A DNA stretch of 64,000 bases from CAYJAZ01 sp964368455 (GTDB lineage: Bacteria; Desulfobacterota; Desulfovibrionia; Desulfovibrionales; Desulfovibrionaceae), in the NCBI GenBank assembly GCA_964368455.1, contig CAYJAZ010000010.1:1-64000 (forward strand), written 5' to 3'. This document shows, piece by piece, positions 16,255 to 25,817 of this stretch. Position 1 is the first letter of the stretch; each line of letters opens with the position of its first letter. Under the pieces are notes generated by a model that had not been told where the DNA came from, did no database searches, and saw only the letters and a program-made list of their open reading frames with translations. A program made the position numbers and the translations under genes.

Positions 16255-17565
16255 ATGAAAATTTTCTTTATAATTTATTCCTTTTTATGGACTTTAGCCA
16301 TTCCTTTGCTTTCAAAAAAACAAAGGCTTGCACTTGGTCTTGAGCAAAGACTTGTGAAAAAAAGTTATGGTATAGAAAAAAATGATATTGCAAAGAATCA
16401 AGAGAATAAAGAAAGAATCCTTCTTTATGCCGCTTCTGGTGGCGAAGCATTTTTAGCTTGCACTTTTTTGACGAAAAGCGAAAATAAAAATAAAATATTC
16501 TATTGTTTTTCTTGGACAAAAGAAGGCGTAGATACTTTTGAAAAATTTGCAAACACACATAGTGAATACAATATAAAAGCTTTTTATGCTCCCTTTGACA
16601 AGCCAAGTCTTATTAAAAAAGCCTTGAAAGAAATTGCACCAAGTTATTGTTATATTATAGAAACTGAAATATGGCTTGGGCTTTTAAAAGCATGTAAAGA
16701 TTTGAACATAGCTTTTAGCTTTATCAATGCAAGAATGACAGAAAAATCTTTCAAAAACCTTTCAAAACTTTCCTTTATTTTAAGAAAATTAGCACCTGAA
16801 AAAGTCTATGCACTTTCAGAAGAAGACGGGCAAAGATTTGTCAAACTTTTTTCAAGCAAAGAAAATAAGATTGAACTCATTGTGCGTGAAAATTTGAAAT
16901 TTGATCAAGCAAGAAATTTACTACAAGAGCTTGAAGATAAAAATTTGAAAGAAAATAATCTTGAAAGAAAATGCGAAAATCAAAAGAATTTTCCCCTTAT
17001 TCTTCTTGCCTCTGTTCGAGAAGAAGAAGAAGAGATTTTATTGCCTTGCATAAAGAATTTACAAGAAAAATTTCCTCATTGCTGTTTTATTATCTGTCCT
17101 AAACACTTAGAAAGAGCTGATTTTTGGAAAGCTTCACTTGAAAACACTCTCTTAGTGGCTGAAGAAAATATCAAGATAGACACAGTTGAAGAGCATTTTA
17201 AAATACATAGAAAAATCTATATTTGGAATACTTTTGGCGAGTTAAAAAATCTCTATGCACTTGCAGATTTCTGCTTTGTTGGTGCTTCCTTAATACCGCT
17301 TGGCGGGCAAAATTTCTTAGAGCCACTTGTTTATGGCTCAAAAGTATACACTGGCGAGCATTTAAAGAATTTTCTTTGGGTATTTGAAAAAAAGCCAGAC
17401 TTAAGAGAAAGCTTGCTTGAAATAGTGGCTTCAGCACAAGATTTAGAAATAAAACTTTCTCAGCAAATTCAAGATTTCAACTCAGAAAAAGTCGAAGAAG
17501 AGAAAAAAGCACGCAAAAGCACTTTTACTCAATGGATTGGCAAAAGTATTCAATATTATGAATAA
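16255..17565 (+). CDS. waaA: Kdo (3-deoxy-D-manno-octulosonate) transferase
   Basis: Adds Kdo from CMP-Kdo to lipid A at the inner membrane, the first core step of lipopolysaccharide. The start (MKIFFIIYSFLWTLAIPLL) is a membrane anchor; the acceptor-base Glu appears in LYAASGGEAF; the donor domain has YIWNTFGELKNLYALADFCFVGASL and GGQNFLEPLVYG in place of the usual DTMGEL and GGHNPLEP. The open frame extends upstream into the antiporter gene, but the ATG at 16255 gives the normal N-terminus and about 436 residues. No strong ribosome site is seen. The enzyme implies an outer membrane with Kdo-containing LPS, consistent with the TonB receptor at the window end. Confidence 0.9.
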   Translation: MKIFFIIYSFLWTLAIPLLSKKQRLALGLEQRLVKKSYGIEKNDIAKNQENKERILLYAASGGEAFLACTFLTKSENKNKIFYCFSWTKEGVDTFEKFANTHSEYNIKAFYAPFDKPSLIKKALKEIAPSYCYIIETEIWLGLLKACKDLNIAFSFINARMTEKSFKNLSKLSFILRKLAPEKVYALSEEDGQRFVKLFSSKENKIELIVRENLKFDQARNLLQELEDKNLKENNLERKCENQKNFPLILLASVREEEEEILLPCIKNLQEKFPHCCFIICPKHLERADFWKASLENTLLVAEENIKIDTVEEHFKIHRKIYIWNTFGELKNLYALADFCFVGASLIPLGGQNFLEPLVYGSKVYTGEHLKNFLWVFEKKPDLRESLLEIVASAQDLEIKLSQQIQDFNSEKVEEEKKARKSTFTQWIGKSIQYYE

Positions 17566-17568
17566 AAT

Positions 17569-18825
17569 CTAATAATTATTTTTCTTATAAGAATTGTAAT
17601 TGTCGTAAGAATTTGAATTGTTATAAGAATATTCGTCTTCGTAAGGAGAATTTGAGATTAATTGTGCTATATTTGCACCAGTCTTCTTGTCTCTTTTATT
17701 TGTGATCACAATAGAAACAAGAGAAGAATGCGGAAGTTGTGCAGAGCGAGGCAAGAGTAAAAGTCCTTGATCTGAGCATAGATAGCGACAACGTTCACGC
17801 CCTGGCACAGGGAAAGCATTTGAAATAATACGCCCTGCATTCGGGTAAGAACCTTCGTAATAAGGTTTTAGGAAGACAAAGGAAAGACTAAGATTGTCTC
17901 TTTCCATACCAGCTGATTTTGACAAGTCTTTGAGCCATGAAGGCGAATAGGTTGGGCATTGCATATGACACCAAGTTTTTAGCTGTGGATTAGCTAAAAT
18001 AGGGCATTCATAAGGATGCGGACAAGGCGAATAAGGGAATAATTCATTTAAAATTGCTTGTTCTCTAAGTGTGCTGATGATTCTTCCGCCTTGCCTTGTG
18101 CCTGGCTCAACAGAAAGATAGGCACCATCTTCTAGAAGTATGCTTTTGATATCTTGTGTAAAGTTTAGGAAAAAATCCACTAATTCATTTTTTTGGATGC
18201 CTTGTCTTGTTTCAACTTCATTGAAAACATTTGCAGAAATAATGAGTTTTGGCTTAATTTTTTGCTTTTGAGCCAAATCTTTTATCATTTGGCCTATATT
18301 TTTTTTCTCAAGTTTTACATTCCACAAGAATTCCACTTCAAGTTTTTCAGCAATTTTTTTAAGAATGCTTAAGCCAATTTCCATTGGTTTTGTCGCAACG
18401 TCAGAAGCAATGATATTGAGTTTTTTCTCACGTAAATCAGCTCTTGCTATCCAAAGTGAAATAATTGTTGTGATTGTGCCAGAGCCAAGATCTATGATAT
18501 AATCTTCATCTTCACATTCAGGTATTTCAAGATAAGGAAAAAGCTGAGTGAGACGAACAAGATTCCAAGACATAAAAAATGAAGTGTAGGCCGCAATAAA
18601 GCGAGAAGAAGTCCAATAAGGTTTGACTAATTCAGTCCTTTCATTTGTCAGCATGGCTGAAAGATCTTTTATTGCATAAGGCAAATCATTTTGTTGAGCC
18701 GGGCTTTGGTTGAGCACTTCTTCAATAACAATGCCTGTCGCAACAAGCGCACTTTGAATAAATGCATTTGGCCTTGCAAATAAAGGAAAAAATGGTTTTG
18801 CTTTTGATTGGTATGTTTTTTCCAT
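17569..18825 (-). CDS. Rsm22-like iron-sulfur SAM methyltransferase
   Basis: A 418-residue protein of the Rsm22/METTL17 family, linked in mitochondria to small ribosomal subunit assembly. A SAM-binding loop IIDLGSGTITT lies at 110-120. The family cysteine motif is complete: Cys268, Cys274, Cys286 and Cys290 (CPHPYECP ... WCHMQC), which in METTL17 binds a 4Fe-4S cluster. A second Cys pair (RCRYLC) lies near 340. The C-terminal tail is a run of Tyr, Asn and Ser. Bacterial members are poorly studied; the methylated target here is unknown. It lies 16 bases downstream of the RACE/ASKHA gene on the same strand, so the two are almost certainly cotranscribed. Confidence 0.82.
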   Translation of the reverse strand: MEKTYQSKAKPFFPLFARPNAFIQSALVATGIVIEEVLNQSPAQQNDLPYAIKDLSAMLTNERTELVKPYWTSSRFIAAYTSFFMSWNLVRLTQLFPYLEIPECEDEDYIIDLGSGTITTIISLWIARADLREKKLNIIASDVATKPMEIGLSILKKIAEKLEVEFLWNVKLEKKNIGQMIKDLAQKQKIKPKLIISANVFNEVETRQGIQKNELVDFFLNFTQDIKSILLEDGAYLSVEPGTRQGGRIISTLREQAILNELFPYSPCPHPYECPILANPQLKTWCHMQCPTYSPSWLKDLSKSAGMERDNLSLSFVFLKPYYEGSYPNAGRIISNAFPVPGRERCRYLCSDQGLLLLPRSAQLPHSSLVSIVITNKRDKKTGANIAQLISNSPYEDEYSYNNSNSYDNYNSYKKNNY

Positions 18826-18841
18826 AAAAAACTCTATATGT

Positions 18842-20449
18842 CTAATCGCTTAGAGAAAAATGTTTCATGTAATAGTCTTGAAAAAGACTGTGTTTGGCAA
18901 GTTCGATTTGTGTGAAATTTGTGAAAGTATCATTAATGTCATCTTGATTTTTTTCTGAGCAAAGAAATTTTGCACCAAGTAAAGACATATTGCCAATTTG
19001 TTCAATATTTTGCTGCACAATATTTGGCAAAAAGCCTAATTCTAGAAGACTTTCTTGCTTACTGTATTTGCCAAGTGCACCTGCAAGATATATGCTTCTA
19101 ATCACGTTTTGGCTAAGTTCAGTATTTTTCTTACTTGCTTCGTGTAACAATATTTCATAAGCTGTCCTAAAAGCTGATTTCACCATAAGTATTTGTTCAA
19201 TATCGCTTGAACTCAGGTAAAAATCGCTATTAATTTTTAAACATTCTACGCCCTTATAGTGGAAAGTTGTAGCAAATTTTTTCGCTAGGGCTATACCATC
19301 TTCTACACTAAAATGCCCACTCTTGTCAAGGAGTGAAAGTTTTTTTAGTGAGGAAAGTAGGTTTAAATAAGCAATTCCGCATATACCAGAGGGTTTTTGT
19401 ATATTTTTATCATAAATCTCAGGAATTAAACCTTTAGGAGTCACATGAAAATCGATTATGCTTGAGGCAGTTGCTAAAGTTCCAAAAGTAAGGCCAATGC
19501 CCTCAATGCTTGGGCCAAGCGGAACAGAAGTAATATAAAGTTCGTCTTCGCTCAAGGCAAGAGCAAATTCTGCATTTGTTCCCATATCAATATAAAGATA
19601 AGGATATTCAAGATTTTTGCTTTTTTTTAGAGCATAAAGTCCGCTCGAAATATCGCCGCCAATAAATGGTGCAAGCAGAGGAGGAATATAAATAGGGGCA
19701 AGGTTTTCAAATTCTAGAAGGCAATTTCCTTTAAAGTCAAGAGAATAAGGAGCACTTGCCAAACTTGAACTTTCAAAACCAAAGGCTAAATATGTCATTG
19801 CAGAATTTGCAGAAAAAATAATTTTTTCTATGATAAAACCCAATTCATTGGCTTTTTTTGTGATTTTTCTTAATCTTTCTAGGCATTTTTCTTTCAAAAG
19901 TGTCGCTTGAACTTTGTCTTTTGCAAATTCAAGCCTTGTCATTATTTCTGAACCTATGCCTTGCATTGGATTTAATTCTTTGCCGCTTGCATAAACAATA
20001 TCTGTGTCAAAAAGTTCGTATTCCATTGTTGTAGTGCCAAAGTCAATTGCTAAACATACTGCAATTGTTTTTGTCTCTAGAGAAGAAAAAAGTTGAGAAT
20101 TTTTAAATTCTGCTGAATATTCAAGAAAATTTCTGCTTTCTTCTTCGCTACTATAAGGATTATCTTCTAAAAGTTCGATAAGATAAGTAGGATTTGCCTT
20201 GTGTTTGCATGCTAAACGTATGCCCTTATTGATTTCTTCTTCTGATAAAATCTGTAATTCATCAAGACTTGCAGCTGGCGGTGCAGACACAAAAAGAATT
20301 TTACACTTTCCGCATTTTCCAAGGCCAGCACATAAGGCTTTGTTATTATAGAAAGAATGCATCCAGAGTAAGTGTAGAATCGAAAGTTCATTCTCTTTAT
20401 CAGAAGTAAGAGTGAGTGTATTCTTAGTTTGTGGGCAAATGATTTTCAT
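18842..20449 (-). CDS. RACE-type ferredoxin/ASKHA ATPase (corrinoid protein reductive activator family)
   Basis: An N-terminal 2Fe-2S ferredoxin domain with Cys40, Cys46, Cys49 and Cys81 (CAGLGKCGKC ... LAC) is followed by an ASKHA-fold ATPase (DUF4445-like): AIDFGTTTMEYELF, phosphate loop YIDMGTNAEFAL, and SIYLAGALGKY near the C-terminus. Characterised members (RamA, RACo) use ATP to push electrons onto corrinoid proteins and restore cob(I)alamin. No corrinoid methyltransferase is in this window. The next gene is an Rsm22-like Fe-S methyltransferase, 16 bases away. 535 residues is on the short side of the family. The start is the ATG at 20449; it is divergent from fliM. Confidence 0.85.
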   Translation of the reverse strand: MKIICPQTKNTLTLTSDKENELSILHLLWMHSFYNNKALCAGLGKCGKCKILFVSAPPAASLDELQILSEEEINKGIRLACKHKANPTYLIELLEDNPYSSEEESRNFLEYSAEFKNSQLFSSLETKTIAVCLAIDFGTTTMEYELFDTDIVYASGKELNPMQGIGSEIMTRLEFAKDKVQATLLKEKCLERLRKITKKANELGFIIEKIIFSANSAMTYLAFGFESSSLASAPYSLDFKGNCLLEFENLAPIYIPPLLAPFIGGDISSGLYALKKSKNLEYPYLYIDMGTNAEFALALSEDELYITSVPLGPSIEGIGLTFGTLATASSIIDFHVTPKGLIPEIYDKNIQKPSGICGIAYLNLLSSLKKLSLLDKSGHFSVEDGIALAKKFATTFHYKGVECLKINSDFYLSSSDIEQILMVKSAFRTAYEILLHEASKKNTELSQNVIRSIYLAGALGKYSKQESLLELGFLPNIVQQNIEQIGNMSLLGAKFLCSEKNQDDINDTFTNFTQIELAKHSLFQDYYMKHFSLSD

Positions 20450-20573
20450 GCGTTAAGAATAACTGAACTTTTTTTGTCTGACAAGAAAAAGCTTTCAAGA
20501 AAACTTGACCAGAAGAGAAAAAAAGAATAAATTTGACTTGTACAAAGCAAATGTTTGCTTATAGAGGAAAAAT

Positions 20574-21551
20574 ATGAATAAAGTTTTAGCTCAAGATGAA
20601 GTAGATGCTCTATTAAGAGGGCTTTCTGGTGGCGATATAGACACGAATAATGATTTTGATGAAGAAGATTCGGATATTGTTTCCTTTGATCTTGCCAATC
20701 AAGACAGAATTATTCGTGGGCGTATGCCTGTGCTTGAAATTGTAAACGATCGTTTTGCTCGTTTATGCACTTCTGCTTTGACAAATGTCATCCGTAAAAG
20801 GGTGGAGCTTAATCCTATATCCATTGACATGACAAAGTTTGGCGATTTTTTACGTTCTTTGCCTGTGCCAACCTCTATCAATATTTTTAAAATGGAACCT
20901 TTACGCGGCAATGCTATTGTTATTGTTGACGCACGTTTAGTTTTTGCTTTAGTAGAAAATGTTTTTGGCGGGCAAGGCGCTCAACCAAAGGTAGAAGGGC
21001 GTGAATTTACGCAAATAGAACAGGCTATTATCGATAGAGTTATCAAGATTGTGCTTGAAAATATGGAAGAGTCTTGGCGTCCTGTGCACGATGTTAAGCT
21101 TGAGCTTGTGCGTAGTGAAATAAATCCACAATTTGCTGCTATTGTTCCACCTTCTGATGTTGTTGTTGTGATAAATTTTGAAGTTGAGCTTGATAGTGCT
21201 ATTGGTTCAATGGTGGTTTGTCTTCCTTATGCTACAATCGAGCCTATACGTTCGAAATTACACGCTTCTTTCCAAACTGAAAGACTTGAAGTGGATCATA
21301 CTTGGGTAGCAAGATTGAAAGAAAGATTACTTGAAACACCTATTGAATTAAAGGTGCAGGTGGGTAATACGCAAATCACAGGAAATCAGCTATTAAGGCT
21401 GAAAACTGGAGATGTGCTTGTGCTTGATACTGATGTTGACGATCTTTTGCCTTGCACGGTTGCTGGAGTGACAAAATATTGGGGTATTCCTGGGACTGTG
21501 AAGTTTAATAAATCTTTTCAGGTGATTAAAGAAGAAGAACCAAGATCTTAA
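20574..21551 (+). CDS. fliM: Flagellar motor switch protein FliM
   Basis: C-ring protein that binds phospho-CheY and sets motor rotation. The N-terminus MNKVLAQDEVDALLRGLSGG carries the CheY-binding peptide. The middle domain has the GGQG sequence (VENVFGGQGAQP) typical of FliM, and the C-terminal SpoA domain includes LLRLKTGDVLVLDTDVDD. 325 residues is the normal size. AGAGGAAAA ribosome site. The gene stands alone with its own terminator, away from other flagellar genes; the chemotaxis genes lie 12 kb upstream. Confidence 0.96.
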   Translation: MNKVLAQDEVDALLRGLSGGDIDTNNDFDEEDSDIVSFDLANQDRIIRGRMPVLEIVNDRFARLCTSALTNVIRKRVELNPISIDMTKFGDFLRSLPVPTSINIFKMEPLRGNAIVIVDARLVFALVENVFGGQGAQPKVEGREFTQIEQAIIDRVIKIVLENMEESWRPVHDVKLELVRSEINPQFAAIVPPSDVVVVINFEVELDSAIGSMVVCLPYATIEPIRSKLHASFQTERLEVDHTWVARLKERLLETPIELKVQVGNTQITGNQLLRLKTGDVLVLDTDVDDLLPCTVAGVTKYWGIPGTVKFNKSFQVIKEEEPRS

Positions 21552-21578
21552 TGCGGGAAATATTTTATTTTGACTGTC

Positions 21579-21613
21579 AAAAAGCCTTTATTTATGAATA
21601 AGGGCTTTTTTTT
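21579..21613 (+). terminator. Terminator after fliM
   Basis: AAAAAGCCTTTA and TAAGGGCTTTTT form a hairpin at 21579-21609 followed by a run of T. Confidence 0.85.
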
Positions 21614-21973
21614 GTATATTTTGTCTGAAATATATTGTTGTTATATATTTATTGCTTTGAACAGCTTTGCTTGTTCTGTGCATTGTATTTATGAAATATT
21701 TACCACAAAACAGCTCTTCACTTCATATGAAAACTCTTGAAAAAAATACGTCTCCCTATAAAGCAAATTTCTTATTTTGCACAATATTTCATAGACACAC
21801 AAAAAATTTTGCACATCTGACTTTGCAAAATTTAAACTTATCTTGCAAAATTTTTACTAAGGTATTTCGATTTTCTCTAGCTATGCTAGAAAATCTCATA
21901 GCCGATTAGTATAGGTATCGTTTGCATGCAAGTTGTTAGTTTATATTTCCTTCTCTGAGTAAGCTTTAGACGT
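21614..21973. other. Gene-free stretch between fliM terminator and repeat copy 2
   Basis: AT-rich sequence with a direct repeat of TTGCAAAATTT (about 21824 and 21843) and a hairpin at 21869-21895 (GATTTTCT ... AGAAAATC with inner CTAGC/GCTAG). The 80-codon frame here (21667-21909) has no family pattern and no ribosome site, so I do not call it. Confidence 0.5.
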
Positions 21974-22193
21974 CACATTTGGAACGCAGTGACAAATGGC
22001 AACCTGTTTTTCTCTGTTAACTTATTCCTCTATTTTAAAGCGAAACAGTATTTAAGAGTGAGGAGCGAAGCTCCGAACTCTTAAAACTTTTTCGCAAATA
22101 AAAAAAATAATGAAATGCCAATTAAATTCCTACGCACTCATCTTGCCTCATTGGGGTTTCCAAAGGGGTTCAACTCCTTTGGCCGTCGGAGAC
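21974..22193 (+). repeat. Modular repeat, copy 2 (single arm)
   Basis: Same parts and order as the right arms of the copies at 188-743 and 27288-27876: CATTTGGAACGCAGTGAC, then TTTTAAAGCGAAACAG, a GAGTG..GAACTC-type hairpin, ACTTTTTCGCAAATAAAA, then a CCAAAGG/CCTTTGG hairpin and the GTCGGAGACATATA end. No matching left arm is visible upstream, so this is a solo arm. It lies about 100 bases before the YbjQ-like gene. Confidence 0.85.
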
Positions 22194-22292
22194 ATATAAC
22201 AAATAATCTTTTGGCACAATCATTGCATAATACAAGACATAAACAAAGAATAAATCAAAAAATTGACATAACAATAAATAAGGAGTTTGAAT

Positions 22293-22982
22293 ATGTTCTT
22301 CTTACTTGGTAATGATAAAGCAGAAAAAACAAAGAAAAATATGCAGATTTCAAGTGTTGAAAAAGTTAAAGAACTTTTTAAATTAGGCAGATTTCCTGTT
22401 GTAACAACGCAAGAAATAGCTGATAGAAAGATAGCAAAGGTTTTAGGCCTTGTTTGTTGCAGAGGCTATGATGCAGACGAAGCCTTCTATGGAATGGCTG
22501 CAATGGCACAAAATAAAGGCGGACAAGCGATTATTGCTTATAGTGAAAATATTGCCTTCCATCCAGATGGCAGCAAATTTTTCTCTTGTTTTGGAACAGC
22601 TGTAGTTTTTGAAAGAGAATCAAGAGATGTTCGTGACAATTTTTCAACAAGCTTTGAAAAAAATAATGAAATTCCAAGTGTGAAAGAATATGTTCAACAA
22701 AATTATGTTGAAGACGACACTGAAGAATTACTCAATCTTATTGGCAATCAGCAGATGAGTGAAGCAAATAGTGTTGAAGAAGATTTTTCAATGACAAATA
22801 TGCAAGAGACAAGTAAAAATGCGAACAATATCAATAAATTTTCTCAGCAAAAATCTATGCAAACTTCACACAGTATAAAAAATTCTGAAAACAGCCTAAT
22901 AAATCCTATTTCAGAAGAGGAAGATCCAGTTTTACAAAGATTACTTGCACAAAAACAACAAAGAAAGAAAATTTTACAATAA
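22293..22982 (+). CDS. YbjQ-like (UPF0145) domain protein with disordered tail
   Basis: Residues about 30-110 (VVTTQEIADRKIAKVLGLV, GGQAIIAYSENIAF, FSCFGTAVVFE) resemble the YbjQ/UPF0145 domain, a small beta/alpha fold with a final GTAV strand that forms pentamers and is sometimes called heavy-metal-binding. Metal ligands are not obvious; Cys occur at 'VCCRGYD' and 'FSCFG'. Residues about 115-229 are Asn/Gln/Ser/Glu-rich and look disordered. I start at ATG 22293 because AAGGAG lies 7 bases upstream. The gene follows repeat copy 2 and is followed by two hairpins. Role unknown. Family placement is moderate. Confidence 0.6.
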   Translation: MFFLLGNDKAEKTKKNMQISSVEKVKELFKLGRFPVVTTQEIADRKIAKVLGLVCCRGYDADEAFYGMAAMAQNKGGQAIIAYSENIAFHPDGSKFFSCFGTAVVFERESRDVRDNFSTSFEKNNEIPSVKEYVQQNYVEDDTEELLNLIGNQQMSEANSVEEDFSMTNMQETSKNANNINKFSQQKSMQTSHSIKNSENSLINPISEEEDPVLQRLLAQKQQRKKILQ

Positions 22983-23076
22983 TAATTTCTCAAAAAAAAT
23001 GTCGCACTTTAACCTTTAATTACGGAGCAAGAACCCCCATTCTCGCGAAAGAAGACAAATTTAAATTAACATTAAC

Positions 23077-23130
23077 AGAACAGCTAATCTATCTGTTCTC
23101 AAAAGGCAGTTGACACTGCCTTTTATTTTT
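23077..23130 (+). terminator. Two tandem hairpins, the second a terminator
   Basis: AGAACAG/CTGTTCT (23077-23099) is followed at once by AAAAGGCAGT-tgac-ACTGCCTTTT (23101-23124) and T-rich sequence. The second is a standard terminator. The 95 bases between the YbjQ-like stop and the first hairpin have no frame and could be a 3' UTR or a small RNA. Confidence 0.75.
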
Positions 23131-23191
23131 TAAAAGTGCTTGTAAAGAAGCGACAAAATGAATTTAGAAATACTCTCTAGGAAAATTGATT

Positions 23192-25240
23192 TTATTCGCC
23201 TATGAGAGCAAGAAATTCGTCTTCTGTGTAGAGTTGTATGCCGAGTTTTTCGGCTTTTTCTAGTTTAGAACCAGCGTTTTCGCCAACAACAAGTATATCA
23301 AGATTTTTTGACACAGAACTTGCTTTTTGCCCGCCGTGTTTTTCAACTAAATCTTCATAAAAAGAACGTGACCTTGAAAGAGAACCTGTGAAAAGCACTT
23401 TTTTTGCTGCAAGTAAATCACTTTGACTCTTGCTTTCTTCATGAATTGGATTGATACCAAAAGTCTGTAATTCTTCAATTATTTGACAATTTTCATCATT
23501 GAGAAAGAAAGCATGCAAGGATTGACACACTTGATAGCCTATATCCTGAATGAGTAAAAGCTCGCTTGGTCTGTTTCGTGATACATCAATGATTGTGTCA
23601 ATATTTTTGTATTTCTTTGCAAGACTTAAGGCTGTTTGCTCGCCTATATGCCTTATGCCAAGTGCGGCAATAAGTTTTTGTAGAGTAGCTTTTTCTTTTG
23701 CTTTTTCAAGGCTTTCAAGAAAATTTACTGCACTTTTTTCTTTGACATTTTCAAATTGTAATAATTGTTTTTCAGTTAATTTGAATATATCAGTCACATT
23801 TGTGATGGCATTTGAAGAAATCAATCTTTCTATCCATTTTGGCCCAATGCCATCCATGTCTAGGCCAGCTTTGCTGACGAAATGCTGAATAGCTCTTATG
23901 CGAATTTGTGGGCATGTAAGATTAAGACAATACCAAGCTGCGTCGCCCTCTTCCCTAAAAGCTTCTGAATGACAAATAGGGCAAGCATGCGGAAAGTCGT
24001 AAGGAACTGAACTTTCCTCTCTTTTTGAAAAATCTACTTCTATAACTTTAGGAATAACGTCGCCTGCTCTTTGCACAAGAACAGTGTCGTTTATGCGGAC
24101 ATCAAGTTTTTTAATTTCGTCTTCATTGTGTAATGAAGCTGAAGAAACTATGACACCATTTAAAGAAATCGGCTCTAATTCAGCAACAGGAGTGAGAACA
24201 CCTGTTCTGCCTACTTGTATATTTATGCCTTTAAGTTTTGTATAGGCTTTTTGTGCGGCAAATTTCCAAGCAAAGGCAAAACGTGGTGCTCTTGCCGTAT
24301 AACCAAGAGCATCTTGTAGTTCTAAATCATTCACTTTATAGACAATGCCGTCAATTTCAAAAGGCAATTCATCTCTTTTGCTTTCAATTTTCTTGTAAAA
24401 ATCATAGGCTTGATCAGCTGTGTGAAGGGTTTCAAAAAAAGAAGAAGAATGAAAGCCAAGCACACGCAAATTACTCATAGTTTTTGACTGACTTTCCCAG
24501 CCTTCAAAATTTCTTAAAGTTGTAGAATAAGCCATAAAACGTAAAGGACGTGAAGATATTTTCTTGAGATCTAATTGCCTTAATGTTCCAGCGGCGGCAT
24601 TTCTTGCATTTTTAAATGGCTGTAGGCCGTTTTCTTCTTGTACTTCATTAAGTTTTTTAAAATCTTCTTTAAAAAAGAGCACTTCGCCTCTCACTTCAAG
24701 TAAGTCTGGAATGTCAAGCGAAGTCAATTCTTGCGGAATATTTTGAATAAGCTTTGCTGCATGCGTGATATCTTCGCCAGTTATACCATCACCACGAGTG
24801 AGGGCAAGCACAAGCTTTCCTTTTTCATACACAAGTTCACAAGCAAGGCCGTCTAATTTTAAATCTGCAAAAAATTCAAATTTTGCATCTTTTTCTATAT
24901 TATGCATTTTTTGCACAAAGGCTATGTATTCTTCTTTATCAAAGACGTTGTCTAAGCCATACATGCGTGTTCTATGGTTTTTTTGTTCAAGTCCTGAAAG
25001 AAGAGTAGAACCAACTTTCTTTGTTGGCGAATTTTTATCTACAATTTGAGGAAATTTTTGCTCAAGCGTAAATAGCTCCTTATAGAGTGCATCGTACTCT
25101 TCGTCTGGTATTTCTGGAGCATCTAGTGTATGGTAAAGATGATTGTGCTTTGCAATGAGCTGTAAAAGCCATTTGTAGCGTGCACTGTCTTGCTTGCTTA
25201 CTTGATTGTCAAAAAGACTTGCTTGTGTGATTTTTTTCAT
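23192..25240 (-). CDS. ligA: NAD-dependent DNA ligase
   Basis: Seals nicks in replication and repair using NAD+. Order: Ia and adenylation domain with catalytic Lys128 (ADLKLDG); oligonucleotide-binding domain with VGRTGVLTPVAEL; four-Cys zinc finger (CPICHSEAF ... CLNLTC); helix-hairpin-helix repeats (LIAALGIRHIGEQTA); C-terminal BRCT domain (LFTGSLSRSR ... ). 682 residues is typical. The usual SLDNAF segment is MYGLDNVF here, a mild change. It is divergent from dnaA across a 577-base AT-rich gap. The start has only a weak ribosome site in AT-rich sequence. Confidence 0.96.
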   Translation of the reverse strand: MKKITQASLFDNQVSKQDSARYKWLLQLIAKHNHLYHTLDAPEIPDEEYDALYKELFTLEQKFPQIVDKNSPTKKVGSTLLSGLEQKNHRTRMYGLDNVFDKEEYIAFVQKMHNIEKDAKFEFFADLKLDGLACELVYEKGKLVLALTRGDGITGEDITHAAKLIQNIPQELTSLDIPDLLEVRGEVLFFKEDFKKLNEVQEENGLQPFKNARNAAAGTLRQLDLKKISSRPLRFMAYSTTLRNFEGWESQSKTMSNLRVLGFHSSSFFETLHTADQAYDFYKKIESKRDELPFEIDGIVYKVNDLELQDALGYTARAPRFAFAWKFAAQKAYTKLKGINIQVGRTGVLTPVAELEPISLNGVIVSSASLHNEDEIKKLDVRINDTVLVQRAGDVIPKVIEVDFSKREESSVPYDFPHACPICHSEAFREEGDAAWYCLNLTCPQIRIRAIQHFVSKAGLDMDGIGPKWIERLISSNAITNVTDIFKLTEKQLLQFENVKEKSAVNFLESLEKAKEKATLQKLIAALGIRHIGEQTALSLAKKYKNIDTIIDVSRNRPSELLLIQDIGYQVCQSLHAFFLNDENCQIIEELQTFGINPIHEESKSQSDLLAAKKVLFTGSLSRSRSFYEDLVEKHGGQKASSVSKNLDILVVGENAGSKLEKAEKLGIQLYTEDEFLALIGE

Positions 25241-25817
25241 AATTTTTATAATCTTTTGTTTTTTTATTTTTTAATTTTAATAAAATTTCATTCTTACGTC
25301 AACTTTGAAAAAAAATAGAAAATAAAATGCTAATAGGGCAAAATATATGCATTAAGAGATGTTTTTTCTAAAGTTTTGCTTGTATTTATTGAAATTAGTC
25401 TTGAAAATCAATGTATTTGATGAGAGAATAAATTTTTTCGATATTCTTTACAATGAGTTAGTAGTAGACACTATTAGAAAAAATCTAGACTTTTTATAAT
25501 TTTTTATCTATTTTCGCAATATAAGTTAAAATTGAATATTGAGTAATTTTGAGTAAAATAAAGATAATTGAAGAAAAATATTTTTTTATATGTGTATAAA
25601 AAAATGTCTAAAAAGTGAATAAAAATCTTACTTCTTCTAAAAGTCTGATGAATAAATAAGTCTTTCATTTTATACAAAAATGAGGGAAAAAATAAAAAAG
25701 TATATAAAATCGTGTAGATAGACTGTTTTATGCCATAGAGATTTAAGAGTATAGACAAATAAGGCTTTCTTGATTAGGGCACTTGTTTGAATAAGAGGTT
25801 AAAGGTAGAACAAAGAC
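25241..25817. other. AT-rich gap between ligA and dnaA, possible replication-origin region
   Basis: 577 bases of very AT-rich sequence with no convincing gene. TTATACACA, which fits the DnaA-box consensus TTWTNCACA, occurs once (25591-25599, minus strand). No cluster of consensus boxes is visible. Short motifs around AGACTTTTTA / GTCTAAAAAGT recur near 25485, 25611 and 25638. The 84-codon frame on the minus strand is compositional. Origin function rests on position next to dnaA only. Confidence 0.35.

Noticed and set aside
21667..21909. 80-codon open frame between fliM and repeat copy 2
   Set aside because: No ribosome site, odd composition and no recognisable family; it overlaps hairpins and direct repeats.
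25504..25758. 84-codon minus-strand frame upstream of dnaA
   Set aside because: Very rich in Phe, Ile, Tyr and Lys as expected from AT-rich non-coding DNA; no ribosome site.
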